In this document: one piece after another, positions 32,515 through 41,426 of the stretch
Layout: each line of letters starts with the position of its first letter
Position numbering within the stretch: position 1 is the first letter of the stretch
Source: Coprobacillus sp.
Lineage (GTDB): Bacteria; Bacillota_I; Bacilli_A; RFN20; CAG-826
Direction: 5' to 3'
Assembly: GCA_021203905.1 (NCBI GenBank)
Contig: JAJQAG010000001.1
Span: 1-64,000 of the forward strand
DNA: 64,000 nucleotides
The notes under the pieces: generated by a model
Seen by the model: only the letters and a program-made list of their open reading frames with translations
Told to the model about the DNA's origin: nothing
Databases searched by the model: none
Made by a program: the position numbers and the translations under genes

Positions 32515-34187
32515 TATTCAACTGCATTCATGATTAGGGGGATAACCATCGGTGTGCGGTGAGTGGTTTCTTGGAAGTAGTGAGTGGCGGTGGCCTTCAT
32601 CTCGTTCTTTAACTCCGCAAAGGTGGTCTTGCGGGCAAGAAGTTCATTAACTCTATCTAAGACTAGCTGACGACAGATTTCCATTCTTTGGTCGTTAGCA
32701 CTGAATAAAAGTCCTTTCCCAACGAGTTTTGGGGGCACAATTAATGTATTGGTCTTTGGATCAAGGCCAATAGAGATAGTCAACATTCCCTCTTCTGTAA
32801 GAGCGATTCGATCTTGAATCACCGCTTCCGCTAGACCGGAGATATCTGTTCCATCGATATAGGTATTACCCGCTTCTACTGGATAACCACGAGACACCTT
32901 ATGATTTACTAATCTCAGAGTGTCGCCATTATCCATGACAAAGGTATTTTCTCTCTCCACCCCAAGAGTGGTGGCTAAGTCCGCATGGGTAAGTAGCATA
33001 CGATATTCACCATGGACTGGCATAAAGTATTTTGGTTTTAATAGCTTAATGACAAGACGAAGTTCTTGTTTTCCTGGGTGACCAGAGGAGTGGATATCCG
33101 CAAGGATGGAATTAGTGATCACTGTGGCTCCACCTCTTGATAGGGTATTAACCACTTTATCGATGAGTTGTCCATTTCCAGGAATTGCGGAACTAGAGAA
33201 GATGACTGTGTCACCTGGGATAATCTTGACATCTTTATGCTCTCCATTAGCAATTCTTGCTAATGCGGACATACTTTCACCCTGACTTCCCGTACAAAGA
33301 ATCACGGTTTCAAATGGACGATAGTTCTTTAACTCTTCCGCTTTAATGAGGTCCTCATCTTTAATATGGATATAACCATATTGTCTGGAGATCTCAACGG
33401 CCTTCTCCATACTTCTTCCTAAGATACAAATCTTTTTGTTTCGATTTGCCGCGACTTCAACAACTTGTTGAATACGAGAGATATTAGAGGCGAAGGTCGC
33501 CACAATAAGTCTTCCGCTTGCACTATCAAAGATTTCTTCAATTGAGGAGAGGACATTTCTTTCACTAGGAGTGTATCCTTCTTGTTCTGCGTTTGTGGAA
33601 TCACTTAAGAGAAGATCAACTCCTTCACTTCCAAGTCTCGCCATCGTGGTCAAATCAATGTCTGGTCCCACGGGAGTGAGATCCACTTTAAAATCTCCTG
33701 TCGAGACCACTCTCCCTTCAGGGGTGTCAATACAGATTCCATAAGAATCTGGGATAGAGTGAGTCACTCTAAAGAAGGTAATATGGAAGTCATCAATATC
33801 TAAGACGGAGTCATCACTATACTCCACAATATTAACCGCAGTGGTGACTTTAAAATCTTCAAGTTTAAATCTAATAAGCGCCGCCGCGAGTTTCGGCGCG
33901 TATATCACTGGAATCTTCACGCTTTGGACGAGGAAGGGAATCGCCCCGATATGATCTTCATGTCCGTGAGTAATCACTAAGGCTCTAATCTTATTACGGT
34001 TATTTTTTAGGTGTGTGTAATCTTGAATGATGTAATCAATGCCCGGGTATTCAGTCCCAGGGAATCTCACACCCGCATCAATGATTAAAAGAGAGGTATC
34101 AGTCTCTAAACAATACATGTTCTTTCCGACTTCTCCAAGCCCTCCTAGCGCATAAATAGAAACAGGGGTAGATCCGCTTTTTGGCAT
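32514..34187 (-). CDS. rnjA: Ribonuclease J
   Basis: 557 residues, the usual RNase J length. Metallo-beta-lactamase motif ITHGHEDHIGAIP, then GDFKVDLTP, SDSTNAEQEGYTPSE of the beta-CASP domain, and HSSGHPGKQELRLVI and PVHGEYRMLLTHA near the end, with the C-terminal domain present. It is a 5'-3' exo- and endoribonuclease central to mRNA decay and rRNA maturation in Firmicutes. AGGAG lies 12 bases upstream of the ATG. Operon with maf. Confidence 0.95.
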   Translation of the reverse strand: MPKSGSTPVSIYALGGLGEVGKNMYCLETDTSLLIIDAGVRFPGTEYPGIDYIIQDYTHLKNNRNKIRALVITHGHEDHIGAIPFLVQSVKIPVIYAPKLAAALIRFKLEDFKVTTAVNIVEYSDDSVLDIDDFHITFFRVTHSIPDSYGICIDTPEGRVVSTGDFKVDLTPVGPDIDLTTMARLGSEGVDLLLSDSTNAEQEGYTPSERNVLSSIEEIFDSASGRLIVATFASNISRIQQVVEVAANRNKKICILGRSMEKAVEISRQYGYIHIKDEDLIKAEELKNYRPFETVILCTGSQGESMSALARIANGEHKDVKIIPGDTVIFSSSAIPGNGQLIDKVVNTLSRGGATVITNSILADIHSSGHPGKQELRLVIKLLKPKYFMPVHGEYRMLLTHADLATTLGVERENTFVMDNGDTLRLVNHKVSRGYPVEAGNTYIDGTDISGLAEAVIQDRIALTEEGMLTISIGLDPKTNTLIVPPKLVGKGLLFSANDQRMEICRQLVLDRVNELLARKTTFAELKNEMKATATHYFQETTHRTPMVIPLIMNAVE

Positions 34188-34274
34188 TAGTAACAGTTGC
34201 TCCTAAAATAAGTCAATTGTCTATATCAGTTTTGCTATTTCTTATTATATCAATTACTTCGTAAAAGTTAATCA

Positions 34275-34823
34275 TTAAATTAACTCTTCATTATCTTTTC
34301 TCTTGTTCGGATTGAGTTTATCAATACGGTCATAGAAAAGGACTCCTTCAAGGTGATCAAACTCGTGTTGAAGGACCACTGCCTCATAACCCGAGGCATC
34401 AATAGTGATATCTTGTTTGGTGTGATAGTCATACGCTTTCATCTTGATGGCGTAGTGGCGGTGAGCTAGTCCTGGATGCTCTTCATCCACACTTAAGCAT
34501 CCCTCGCCTTCTTTCATAGCGATAAGCTTATATGATTCCTCAATAATCTGGGGGTTTACAAGTTGGTAGCACACCTCTTCTTGCTTCTCGTCTTTAGGGA
34601 TATAGATAACAAACATTCTCTTTAAGATTCCAAGTTGTGGAGCGGCTAAACCCACACCCGCACGAACATTGTGTTTTGTCGCATACTTCTCATCTTGACT
34701 CTTAATGATATAAGAAAGCATGAAATCAAGAGTCTCACAATCTTCCTTATCTAGGGGGAGAGTTAGTGGTTCACTCTTCATTCTTAACTTCGGATTTGGG
34801 TCTTTAATAATCTTATATTTCAC
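34275..34823 (-). CDS. def: Peptide deformylase
   Basis: 182 residues. Three metal-site motifs are intact: GVGLAAPQLG, EGCLSV and QHEFDHLEG. Removes the formyl group from the first methionine of new proteins. Type II-like length for Gram-positives. Start codon is GTG, with a TAAAAT box 7 bases upstream and no Shine-Dalgarno. Confidence 0.95.
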   Translation of the reverse strand: MKYKIIKDPNPKLRMKSEPLTLPLDKEDCETLDFMLSYIIKSQDEKYATKHNVRAGVGLAAPQLGILKRMFVIYIPKDEKQEEVCYQLVNPQIIEESYKLIAMKEGEGCLSVDEEHPGLAHRHYAIKMKAYDYHTKQDITIDASGYEAVVLQHEFDHLEGVLFYDRIDKLNPNKRKDNEELI

Positions 34824-34830
34824 AAAGGTT

Positions 34831-34836
34831 ATTTTA
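34831..34836 (-). promoter_or_regulatory. -10 box of leaderless promoter for def
   Basis: TAAAAT on the minus strand, 7 bases before the GTG start at 34823. Confidence 0.6.
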
Positions 34837-34887
34837 TCATAATATGATTACTAAATAAAGGTTAACAAAGTGTATAATGAGAGAGAT

Positions 34888-35247
34888 ATGGATGAAGAAT
34901 TACTCACATATGTTGACAAGGTAAAACAGGATTTAAGAGAAGATCCTTCTTTTAACAAGTTAAAAGAACTTGAAGAGATTATGAATACTGACCCCGAGAT
35001 CATCACCCTCTCTAGGGCGATGCAAGAGGCTCAAGCCCTCTATAATGAGGCTTTAGAAAAAGAAGGAGAGATGGGTAGAGGTACAAAGGAGAGACAACTC
35101 GTTTTTGTGGCCGCGAAAAACGCCCTATATTCTCACCCCGTGGTTAAAGAATATTTAGATAATTATTCCAAGTATCGAGAACTACTTGAAACTATTAACG
35201 AAGAGATCTTTGCCCCTCTTAAGGTGAACCTATGCCCAAAAAAGTAG
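34888..35247 (+). CDS. ylbF: YlbF-family protein
   Basis: 119 residues from the ATG at 34888. Helical, with the YlbF/YmcA core (EEIMNTDPEIITLSRAMQEAQ, then HPVVKEYLDNYSKYRELL). In Bacillus YlbF forms the Y-complex with YmcA and YaaT that guides RNase Y mRNA processing. Neighbours rsmD and coaD give the same ylbF-ylbH-ylbI order as Bacillus, without ylbG. A TATAAT at 34873-34878 is 9 bases upstream, so the leader is very short. Confidence 0.88.
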   Translation: MDEELLTYVDKVKQDLREDPSFNKLKELEEIMNTDPEIITLSRAMQEAQALYNEALEKEGEMGRGTKERQLVFVAAKNALYSHPVVKEYLDNYSKYRELLETINEEIFAPLKVNLCPKK

Positions 35248-35807
35248 AAAGCTTAAGAATCATCAGCGGCACTCTCCGTCATCGAAGAATTCTTTTCCCT
35301 ACCAATGGAACAAGACCCACAAAAGACAAAGTCAAGGAAGCCTTATTCTCTTCTCTTGGAAATATTAATGATAAAGTCTTTTTAGACTTATATGCTGGTA
35401 GTGGACAGATGGGATTAGAGGCCCTCTCTCGGGGCGCCACTCTCTCCTATTTTGTGGATAATAACCCAGAGTGTATCTCTGTCATTAAAAAGAATATTGA
35501 CTCTCTCGACTTAAATGAGTGTTCTTGTGTGTTAAGGACAAATGATAGAACCGCTCTTGAAAATCTCTCTCAAGAAGGTGTTAAGTTTGACATCATCTAT
35601 ATTGATCCACCCTATGAAGAAGAACACTATAGTGAGATCTTAGATGATATCTCTCGTTTATCACTTTTAAATAATAATGGTATAATCATTATTGAATCTA
35701 ATCATCCCCTAGAGGAGAGCGATTATCCAAACTATTTTATTACTAAGAGAAAGAACTTTGGATTTATCAATCTCACATACTTAACAAGAAAAGAAGAAAC
35801 ATTATGA
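35232..35807 (+). CDS. rsmD: 16S rRNA (guanine966-N2)-methyltransferase
   Basis: 191 residues. Class I methyltransferase: LRIISGTLRHRRI is the usual RsmD head, RPTKDKVKEALF follows, FLDLYAGSGQMGLEALSRGA is the SAM-binding motif, and IDPPYEE the catalytic DPPY. Overlaps the ylbF end by 16 bases and the coaD start by 4. Confidence 0.93.
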   Translation: MPKKVESLRIISGTLRHRRILFPTNGTRPTKDKVKEALFSSLGNINDKVFLDLYAGSGQMGLEALSRGATLSYFVDNNPECISVIKKNIDSLDLNECSCVLRTNDRTALENLSQEGVKFDIIYIDPPYEEEHYSEILDDISRLSLLNNNGIIIIESNHPLEESDYPNYFITKRKNFGFINLTYLTRKEETL

Positions 35808-36277
35808 AAATTGCCGTTTATCCTGGAAGCTTTGACCCCATCACTAATGGACATCTTGATATCTTAGAGAGAGCCCTCACCCTTTTTGATAAGGTCATTG
35901 TTTTAGTGGCGCAGAATCCCACAAAAAAGAATAGGTTCTCTATCCAAGAGAGAGTGGAGATGATTAAAGAAGCGGTTAAGGATTATCCTAATGTCAGTGT
36001 GGACGCCACTGATGAGCTCACTGTGGAGTACGCAAAAAAGGTTGGTGCCACTCATCTCATCCGTGGTTTACGAGCGGTCTCTGATTTTGAATACGAGTTC
36101 CAACTCAATAGTGCGAATAATTATATTGATAAAAAAATAGACATGGTCTTTTTCATGTCGAGTGGGAATAAATCATTTATTAATTCTTCCACGATTGTGG
36201 AGATGGCCCAGTCTGGAATTGATGTGTCCTCTCTGGTTCCTGCTGTCGTAGTGGAGAAACTCAAATCACTTAAGTAA
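35804..36277 (+). CDS. coaD: Phosphopantetheine adenylyltransferase
   Basis: 157 residues, the standard length. YPGSFDPITNGHLDI is the T/H-x-G-H nucleotidyl-transfer motif, with RGLRAVSDFEYEFQ and SSTIVEMAQSG completing the active site. Makes dephospho-CoA, the penultimate CoA step. Convergent with pgeF, overlapping it by 12 bases. Confidence 0.95.
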   Translation: MKIAVYPGSFDPITNGHLDILERALTLFDKVIVLVAQNPTKKNRFSIQERVEMIKEAVKDYPNVSVDATDELTVEYAKKVGATHLIRGLRAVSDFEYEFQLNSANNYIDKKIDMVFFMSSGNKSFINSSTIVEMAQSGIDVSSLVPAVVVEKLKSLK

Positions 36278-37003
36278 GATAATAGAGCCCATTCTTCCGT
36301 GGCTCTTTTCTTTTTTCCACGCACTATAGCAGTTAGGATCATCACAAGTATCAATCTCACAAGAATCGATATTCGTGTAGGGAACCCCCGCATCTATTAA
36401 ATCGTTTATATTGGAAAAAGGAGCGTCAAAAAATCCTTTTTCCCCGTTATATCGGTAACTATTTTCGCATTTTGCGTCGAATATTTTTTGTTTATCGACC
36501 TCATCGACCACAAAAGAAAGGTATTGTCTTGCGGGGCCAATATGAACAAAGATATCGCTTCCAGCGACATGGTATTTCTCTTTTAAGGTTTCAATGGTTT
36601 TTCTTGTTATGTGTTTTAAGGTTCCAGGATAACCCGCATGAATAATCCCCACAAGAGGAATCTTAGGGATATAGACAAATAGGGGCACACAGTCGGCATG
36701 GAAGCATCCAAGAGCAATCCCTCTTTCTGTGGTGTATAAAGCATCGGCATCCACTCCCTCAAAAGCATTCTCGCCTTTACCGAGATCTTTGATGGTGACC
36801 TCTTTGCTGACATCACTATGAGATTGGTGGGTCATAATGAGATGAGCGGTATCGATTCCAAGGTCTTGGCAGAGTCCTCTTCTATTCTCGGCAACCTCTT
36901 CGTGATTAGCGTCAGTCAACTGAAAAGCAATGTTACCCACTTCTCTTGTTGTGGTAACGGCGATGATATCATCTTTAAATTTATCCCAAGTAAAGTATTT
37001 CAT
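36266..37003 (-). CDS. pgeF: PgeF/YfiH-type multicopper-oxidase-like (laccase-domain) protein
   Basis: 245 residues. Contains the zinc-site pattern THQSHSD, GCFHADCVPLFV and GIIHAGYPGTLKHI of the YfiH/DUF152 family. Members have been described as purine nucleoside phosphorylase/adenosine deaminase-like and as peptidoglycan-editing factors. The usual HAGWRG is HAGYPG here. Convergent with coaD. Confidence 0.88.
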   Translation of the reverse strand: MKYFTWDKFKDDIIAVTTTREVGNIAFQLTDANHEEVAENRRGLCQDLGIDTAHLIMTHQSHSDVSKEVTIKDLGKGENAFEGVDADALYTTERGIALGCFHADCVPLFVYIPKIPLVGIIHAGYPGTLKHITRKTIETLKEKYHVAGSDIFVHIGPARQYLSFVVDEVDKQKIFDAKCENSYRYNGEKGFFDAPFSNINDLIDAGVPYTNIDSCEIDTCDDPNCYSAWKKEKSHGRMGSIILLK

Positions 37004-37013
37004 CTTTTTTATA

Positions 37014-37040
37014 AAGAAAAACCATCATAACGATGGTTTC
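37014..37040 (-). terminator. Intrinsic terminator before pgeF
   Basis: AAACCATC/GATGGTTT stem with a T-run on the minus strand, just after the stop of the gene at 37044. Confidence 0.8.
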
Positions 37041-37043
37041 TTA

Positions 37044-37868
37044 TTAAGCATTCTTATCGTAGTAGTCTTTACCGAAGTATCCATCGTGGTTCCAGCAGTC
37101 CACAATAGTGGTGGCCTTAGCTTGAGGAGTAGTTGTGCTTCCTCCTCCATTCGCAGTTCCTTCATAATCGAAGAGAACTTCACTCACTCCATAGGAGTAT
37201 TCATGTGCCACATTATTCACGGTAAAGTCAATGAGGAAAGTAGTGGGGCTAGAGAAGGTATCAGGAGAGATCATATTCTCTAAGTCGGTTTCTAATACTT
37301 CACTGAAGGACTGGTAATAGTAGCTTTCAGTGTATTCACCAAAGACTGTCTCAAAGATAGTGTCCACTCGATCGAAGATGTAATCCTGGAAGAGGTTCTT
37401 ATCATCATCACTATCGAGGGTATCGATGAAGATAGAATAGAGAGCAAAGTCTCTTCCATCATTAATCTCATAACCGCTTTCATTCCAGTGGGCTTGAGCG
37501 TAGTTAAAGCCTTCATAAGCACTGTCACATCCCACACAATCTTCCTGGACAAAGGTAAGGAAGAATTTATCTGGATAGTCAGCGGAGGTTTCCACACCGT
37601 TATCTTTATCTTTGAGGAAGTCAAAGAGGTTATCGACTTCACTTTCTCCCTCTTCTGCCTTCTTGAGTTTGACTTCAAATTTCTTGTAGTAGTTGTAGGC
37701 GGCATCTGAACTATACCAAGATTTCACCCACACAACGATATAGGGGATAGCAAAAACCACAATGAAAATGGCGGCAACAATTAAAAGAGGTTGCACCCAA
37801 GCGGTGTTTTTAATCCAACGGCCAATTCTCTTGAAGAAGTTACCTATTGATACCCAAACAGCTTTCAT
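37044..37868 (-). CDS. Membrane-anchored extracytoplasmic thioredoxin-like protein
   Basis: 274 residues. A basic N-terminus, one membrane helix (about 26-49), then an exterior domain. FFLTFVQEDCVGCDSAYEGF resembles a thioredoxin strand followed by the CxxC redox pair (Cys111/Cys114). Later stretches are acidic and aromatic; the tail has GGGSTTT and one Cys. GAGGACGAGG precedes the ATG. It could be an extracytoplasmic disulfide protein like the lipoprotein at 53510. No close family is recognised. Confidence 0.68.
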   Translation of the reverse strand: MKAVWVSIGNFFKRIGRWIKNTAWVQPLLIVAAIFIVVFAIPYIVVWVKSWYSSDAAYNYYKKFEVKLKKAEEGESEVDNLFDFLKDKDNGVETSADYPDKFFLTFVQEDCVGCDSAYEGFNYAQAHWNESGYEINDGRDFALYSIFIDTLDSDDDKNLFQDYIFDRVDTIFETVFGEYTESYYYQSFSEVLETDLENMISPDTFSSPTTFLIDFTVNNVAHEYSYGVSEVLFDYEGTANGGGSTTTPQAKATTIVDCWNHDGYFGKDYYDKNA

Positions 37869-38050
37869 GTAATTTTTTACCTCGTCCTCGCAATCGCTTT
37901 TTTATTCTAGCACTAGCAATGCGATATTTCAATTAGTATTTATATACTAAATCTTTCCTTCTTTCAAGCACATTTTTTATATTTTTCGTCTTGTTTTTTC
38001 CTTCGTCAATGGTAAGATAATATCGCACTATAAAATAATGCGATAATTTT

Positions 38051-39049
38051 ATGACAAGAAGAGAAAAACTTACAAAGAAGTTTAATGATTATTTATTCGA
38101 TCACATCAGAATAAGAAGTACCCTTTCGCATAGCTGGTGCGCGCTTCTTGCACTTGTGAGCGCTTTTATCTATGCGTTTGGTTTTACTTGCTTCATTTCT
38201 ACCTCTGTTGAAGGGGGGATGACCCTTGTCTCTGGAGGGGTAGCAGGACTCAGTCAAAACATCATTCTCATTATCGATTTAGCGGGTGGCAACCTGGATC
38301 ACTACACCATGCAATCTATTCTCTATTTTGCCTTTAATATCCCCATTATCATCTTCGGTTTTATCTGTGTGGGAAAGAAATTTACTATCTACTCTATCGT
38401 CAATGTAGTGGCCTCTTCCATCCTTATTTCTGTCCTTCCAATGACCGGAATTACCGAAGCCATTCAAACCTCTCCCTTCATTGAGAACTCCGTTATCACT
38501 CGTGCTTTATTTGCGGGTGTGTGTACCGGTACCGCGGCAGCGATTGCCTTTAGAGGAGAATTCTCCTGTGGAGGAATGGATATCATCACCTATTATTTCG
38601 CTCTTAGAAAGTCAACCTCTGTGGGTCGATACATGATGCTTATTAACGGCATCATCATTGTCTTATACACCATCTTACTCCTCTGCTTCCCTAATCCTGA
38701 TTGGGCCACTGCCTTACTCTCTATCTTCTTCTCTATCACGATGTTATTTATTTCCTCCCTGTTGATAGATCTCATCAATGTCCGGAATAAGAAAGTACAA
38801 CTGCAGGTTATTACCTCTAATGATTATCTTGCGGAGATTCTCATCACCTACTTCCCCCATGGCGCCACCGCGCTCGAGGGCAAGGGTGTCTACTCCCACG
38901 CGGATAGGCATGTCATCTACATGGTCGTGAGTACCAGTGAGGTGAAGAAGGTCAGTCAAGTGGCGAAACAAGTGGACCAGCATGTCTTTATCGCCGCCAC
39001 ACCTTTAAACCAAGTCTATGGTTCTTTCTTCATTAAACCCGTGGAATAA
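38051..39049 (+). CDS. YitT-family membrane protein (DUF161 + DUF2179)
   Basis: 332 residues. Five to six membrane helices (about 25-50, 65-90, 95-120, 125-145, 165-190, 200-240), with GGVAGLSQNI and FRGEFSCGGMDIITYYF typical of the YitT transporter-like family, then a cytosolic DUF2179 ligand-binding-like domain (about 245-330). Function is not firmly established; export of small molecules has been suggested. Weak promoter elements; no Shine-Dalgarno is clear. Confidence 0.88.
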   Translation: MTRREKLTKKFNDYLFDHIRIRSTLSHSWCALLALVSAFIYAFGFTCFISTSVEGGMTLVSGGVAGLSQNIILIIDLAGGNLDHYTMQSILYFAFNIPIIIFGFICVGKKFTIYSIVNVVASSILISVLPMTGITEAIQTSPFIENSVITRALFAGVCTGTAAAIAFRGEFSCGGMDIITYYFALRKSTSVGRYMMLINGIIIVLYTILLLCFPNPDWATALLSIFFSITMLFISSLLIDLINVRNKKVQLQVITSNDYLAEILITYFPHGATALEGKGVYSHADRHVIYMVVSTSEVKKVSQVAKQVDQHVFIAATPLNQVYGSFFIKPVE

Positions 39050-39069
39050 CAAGATAAAAAAATAAAAAA

Positions 39070-39101
39070 AAGAAGGGCTTTTAAGGCCTTTTTTCTTTTT
39101 T
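39070..39101 (+). terminator. Weak hairpin and T-run after the YitT gene
   Basis: GGCTT/AAGGCC-type stem, imperfect, followed by T6-C-T6. Confidence 0.5.
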
Positions 39102-39118
39102 GTCAGGGAATTTAATAG

Positions 39119-39206
39119 TGGTGCTCATGGCCGGAGTCGAACCGGCACGGGCTCAACACCCGACGGATTTTAAGTCCGTTGCGTCTACCTATTCCGCCAT
39201 TTGAGC
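39119..39206 (-). tRNA. tRNA-Leu(TAA)
   Basis: 88 bases with CCA, long variable arm, anticodon loop CTTAAAA. The acceptor GCTCAAA/CATGAGC has mismatches at pairs 6-67 (A-A) and 7-66 (A-C). Confidence 0.9.
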
Positions 39207-39211
39207 AAAGA

Positions 39212-39287
39212 TGGTCTCCCGTAGAAGGTTCGAACTTCTGACCCCTTGATTAAAAGTCAAGTGCTCTACCGACTGAGCTAACGGGAG
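39212..39287 (-). tRNA. tRNA-Lys(TTT)
   Basis: 76 bases with CCA, acceptor CTCCCGT/ACGGGAG (starting with C rather than G), anticodon loop CTTTTAA. Confidence 0.93.
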
Positions 39288-39300
39288 ACAGATTTTATTT

Positions 39301-39376
39301 TGGCTGGGGTAGGTGGATTCGAACCACCGGAATGACAGAGTCAAAGTCTGTTGCCTTACCTCTTGGCTATACCCCA
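39301..39376 (-). tRNA. tRNA-Gln(TTG)
   Basis: 76 bases with CCA, acceptor TGGGGTA/TACCCCA, anticodon loop CTTTGAC. Confidence 0.94.
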
Positions 39377-39379
39377 AAG

Positions 39380-39463
39380 TGGTGGAGGGGGGTGGATTCG
39401 AACCGCCGTACCCGAAGGAGCTGATTTACAGTCAGCCGCGTTTAGCCACTTCGCTACCCCTCC
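39380..39463 (-). tRNA. tRNA-Tyr(GTA)
   Basis: 84 bases with CCA and long variable arm, anticodon loop CTGTAAA. One C-A mismatch lies in the T stem. Confidence 0.93.
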
Positions 39464-39480
39464 AAGGGTTATATCTTTCA

Positions 39481-39556
39481 TGGTGGATGCTGAGGGGCTC
39501 GAACCCCCGACCTCCGCCGTGTAAAGGCGATGCTCTCCCAGCTGAGCTAAGCATCC
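39481..39556 (-). tRNA. tRNA-Val(TAC)
   Basis: 76 bases with CCA, acceptor GGATGCT/AGCATCC, anticodon loop TTTACAC. First gene of a five-tRNA minus-strand block. Confidence 0.94.
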
Positions 39557-39663
39557 GCTGTTAGATAGTCTTGTATATTATATTATCACTAGGGATAAAT
39601 ATCAAACATAATTTAAGCAATAAATTATGAGTGTTTTAAGAGAAAAACTAAACAAAGTTTAGT

Positions 39664-40977
39664 TTAATAACCCTTTTTACCTAAGAGATGGAACATATTC
39701 TTCTTATAGATTTCTACCCCTGGTTGATCAAAGGGATTGACATCGAGAAGGTAAGCACTCATGGCCACGGCTCTCATAAAGAAGTAGAGGAGATAACCCA
39801 TATTGTAGGCATCGAGTTTCTCAAGCTCTATAACCACACATGGAACCCCACCCGAGGTATGAGCCTCTAGGGTTCCCTCAAAGGCCTTTCTATTGACATA
39901 GGAGAGCCTCTGTCCTTTGAGATAGTTAAGACCATCAAGGTCATGTCTCTCTTTAGGGATGATGACATCATCTTTTGGTTTATTAACGTAGATGATGGTC
40001 TCAAAGAGAAGAGGTGTTCCCTCTTGGATGAATTGTCCAAGAGAATGAAGATCGGTAGAGAAGGTTCCGCTCGCGGGGAAAAGACCTTTCTTCTCTTTTC
40101 CTTCACTCTCACCAAAGAGTTGTTTTAACCACTCCGCAATCTGGGTGTACTGTAATTCATAAGAGACAAACATCTCCACACTCTTACCATGGTTAAGCAT
40201 ATAGTCTCTCGTGCAGGCATATTGATAACATGGATTGGTCTTTAAATCTCCGTTATTTGTGTCTTTCATCGCCTTTCTTGCTCCAGTTAAGAAAGTCTTA
40301 ATGTTGATTCCAGCGACCGCCATAGGGAAGAGACCGACAGCGGTAAAGACCGAATATCTTCCCCCGACATCATCAGGTAAGACATAGGTTCGATATCCCT
40401 CTTTTGTGGCTTCTTCTTTAAGAGCACCTTTTTCTTTATCAGTAGTGGCAAAGATGGCTTTTCTTGCCGCTTTCTTACCCACTTGTTGTTCAAGCATTCC
40501 CTTCACTAATCTAAAGGCCACTGAAGTCTCGGTAGTGGTGCCACTTTTAGAGATGACATTAATAGCGAATCTCTTGTCTTTAATATAATCGAGAACTTGG
40601 TAAGCATAGTTTGGAGAGAAGGTGTTACCAAAGAAGATGATCTCCACACCATCTCTCTTCTTAATTCCAGTGAGAGCTTCAATAACCGCTCTCGCACCAA
40701 GATAGCTTCCACCAATTCCACAGACGACTAAAACATCGTAGTTTTCTCTCACATATTTCGCGTCTTGGATAATTTGTTCAACTTCTGCTTTGTTATAGGT
40801 TTTAGGATAATCACTCCAACCTAAGAAATCATTTCCTCGAAGAGTTTTATTGTTAATTCCTTCATTAATTTCTTTCACTCTCTTGGAGTATTCTTTAAGT
40901 TCTTTGACATCCACAGCATTTTCAAGATGAAGGGTTAATCCCTTTTTTGTGGTGGTGGTTTTCTTAGTGTTGCTCAT
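39664..40977 (-). CDS. pgi: Glucose-6-phosphate isomerase
   Basis: 437 residues from the ATG at 40977 (AGGAG 9 bases upstream). The compact Firmicutes/Thermotoga-type Pgi. GIGGSYLGARAV is the phosphate-binding loop, NVISKSGTTTETSVAF the SIS-domain motif, and QLFGESEGKEKKGLFP carries the catalytic Glu. Interconverts glucose-6-P and fructose-6-P in glycolysis. Overlaps the upstream S1 gene by 14 bases, forming an operon. Confidence 0.95.
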   Translation of the reverse strand: MSNTKKTTTTKKGLTLHLENAVDVKELKEYSKRVKEINEGINNKTLRGNDFLGWSDYPKTYNKAEVEQIIQDAKYVRENYDVLVVCGIGGSYLGARAVIEALTGIKKRDGVEIIFFGNTFSPNYAYQVLDYIKDKRFAINVISKSGTTTETSVAFRLVKGMLEQQVGKKAARKAIFATTDKEKGALKEEATKEGYRTYVLPDDVGGRYSVFTAVGLFPMAVAGINIKTFLTGARKAMKDTNNGDLKTNPCYQYACTRDYMLNHGKSVEMFVSYELQYTQIAEWLKQLFGESEGKEKKGLFPASGTFSTDLHSLGQFIQEGTPLLFETIIYVNKPKDDVIIPKERHDLDGLNYLKGQRLSYVNRKAFEGTLEAHTSGGVPCVVIELEKLDAYNMGYLLYFFMRAVAMSAYLLDVNPFDQPGVEIYKKNMFHLLGKKGY

Positions 40978-41335
40978 TTTTCTCAATCTCCTTTAATTTT
41001 TCATCAATCCATTTTGGTAAACGATTTTTTAAAACCCTGAAGTCCTTTTCTTTTCTTTCTTTCTCTTCTTGGATGTTGTGGATGATTTCTCTCTCCTCAC
41101 TAGGAACTTGTTTTAAAGATCCATGGAGAAAGCCGTTCGCCTCTAATCCAATCACTTTGATGGTGGCGCTATCCCCAACATCGATTATGGTGTGGATATC
41201 TGGAATATAGCCATCATCTAACTCTGAGATATGGATTAATCCAGAAGTCTTCTCCATCTTGAAAAAAGCACCATAAGGACGGATTTCGGTTATTGTTGCT
41301 TTGATAACATCACCGACTTTAACTTCGTTTACCAT
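40964..41335 (-). CDS. S1-domain RNA-binding protein (YugI/GSP13/CvfD-like)
   Basis: 123 residues from the ATG at 41335. A single S1 domain (about 1-70: VGDVIKATITEIRPYGAFF, then GLIHISEL) followed by a charged helical tail with E/K-rich coiled-coil character. In Bacillus, Staphylococcus and Listeria the equivalents bind ribosomes and act as post-transcriptional regulators or general stress proteins. A TATACT box lies 9 bases before the ATG. Coupled to pgi. Confidence 0.88.
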   Translation of the reverse strand: MVNEVKVGDVIKATITEIRPYGAFFKMEKTSGLIHISELDDGYIPDIHTIIDVGDSATIKVIGLEANGFLHGSLKQVPSEEREIIHNIQEEKERKEKDFRVLKNRLPKWIDEKLKEIEKNEQH

Positions 41336-41365
41336 ACTATTTAAAGTATAGAAGTTAGACCACAA

Positions 41366-41394
41366 AAATTAAAGCACTCTTTGCGAGTGCTTCA
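41366..41394 (-). terminator. Intrinsic terminator after the HAD gene
   Basis: AAGCACTC/GAGTGCTT stem followed on the minus strand by TAATTTTTG. Confidence 0.75.
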
Positions 41395-41426
41395 TGTCAT
41401 ATAGGAGGAAATATGGAAACAAGTAT

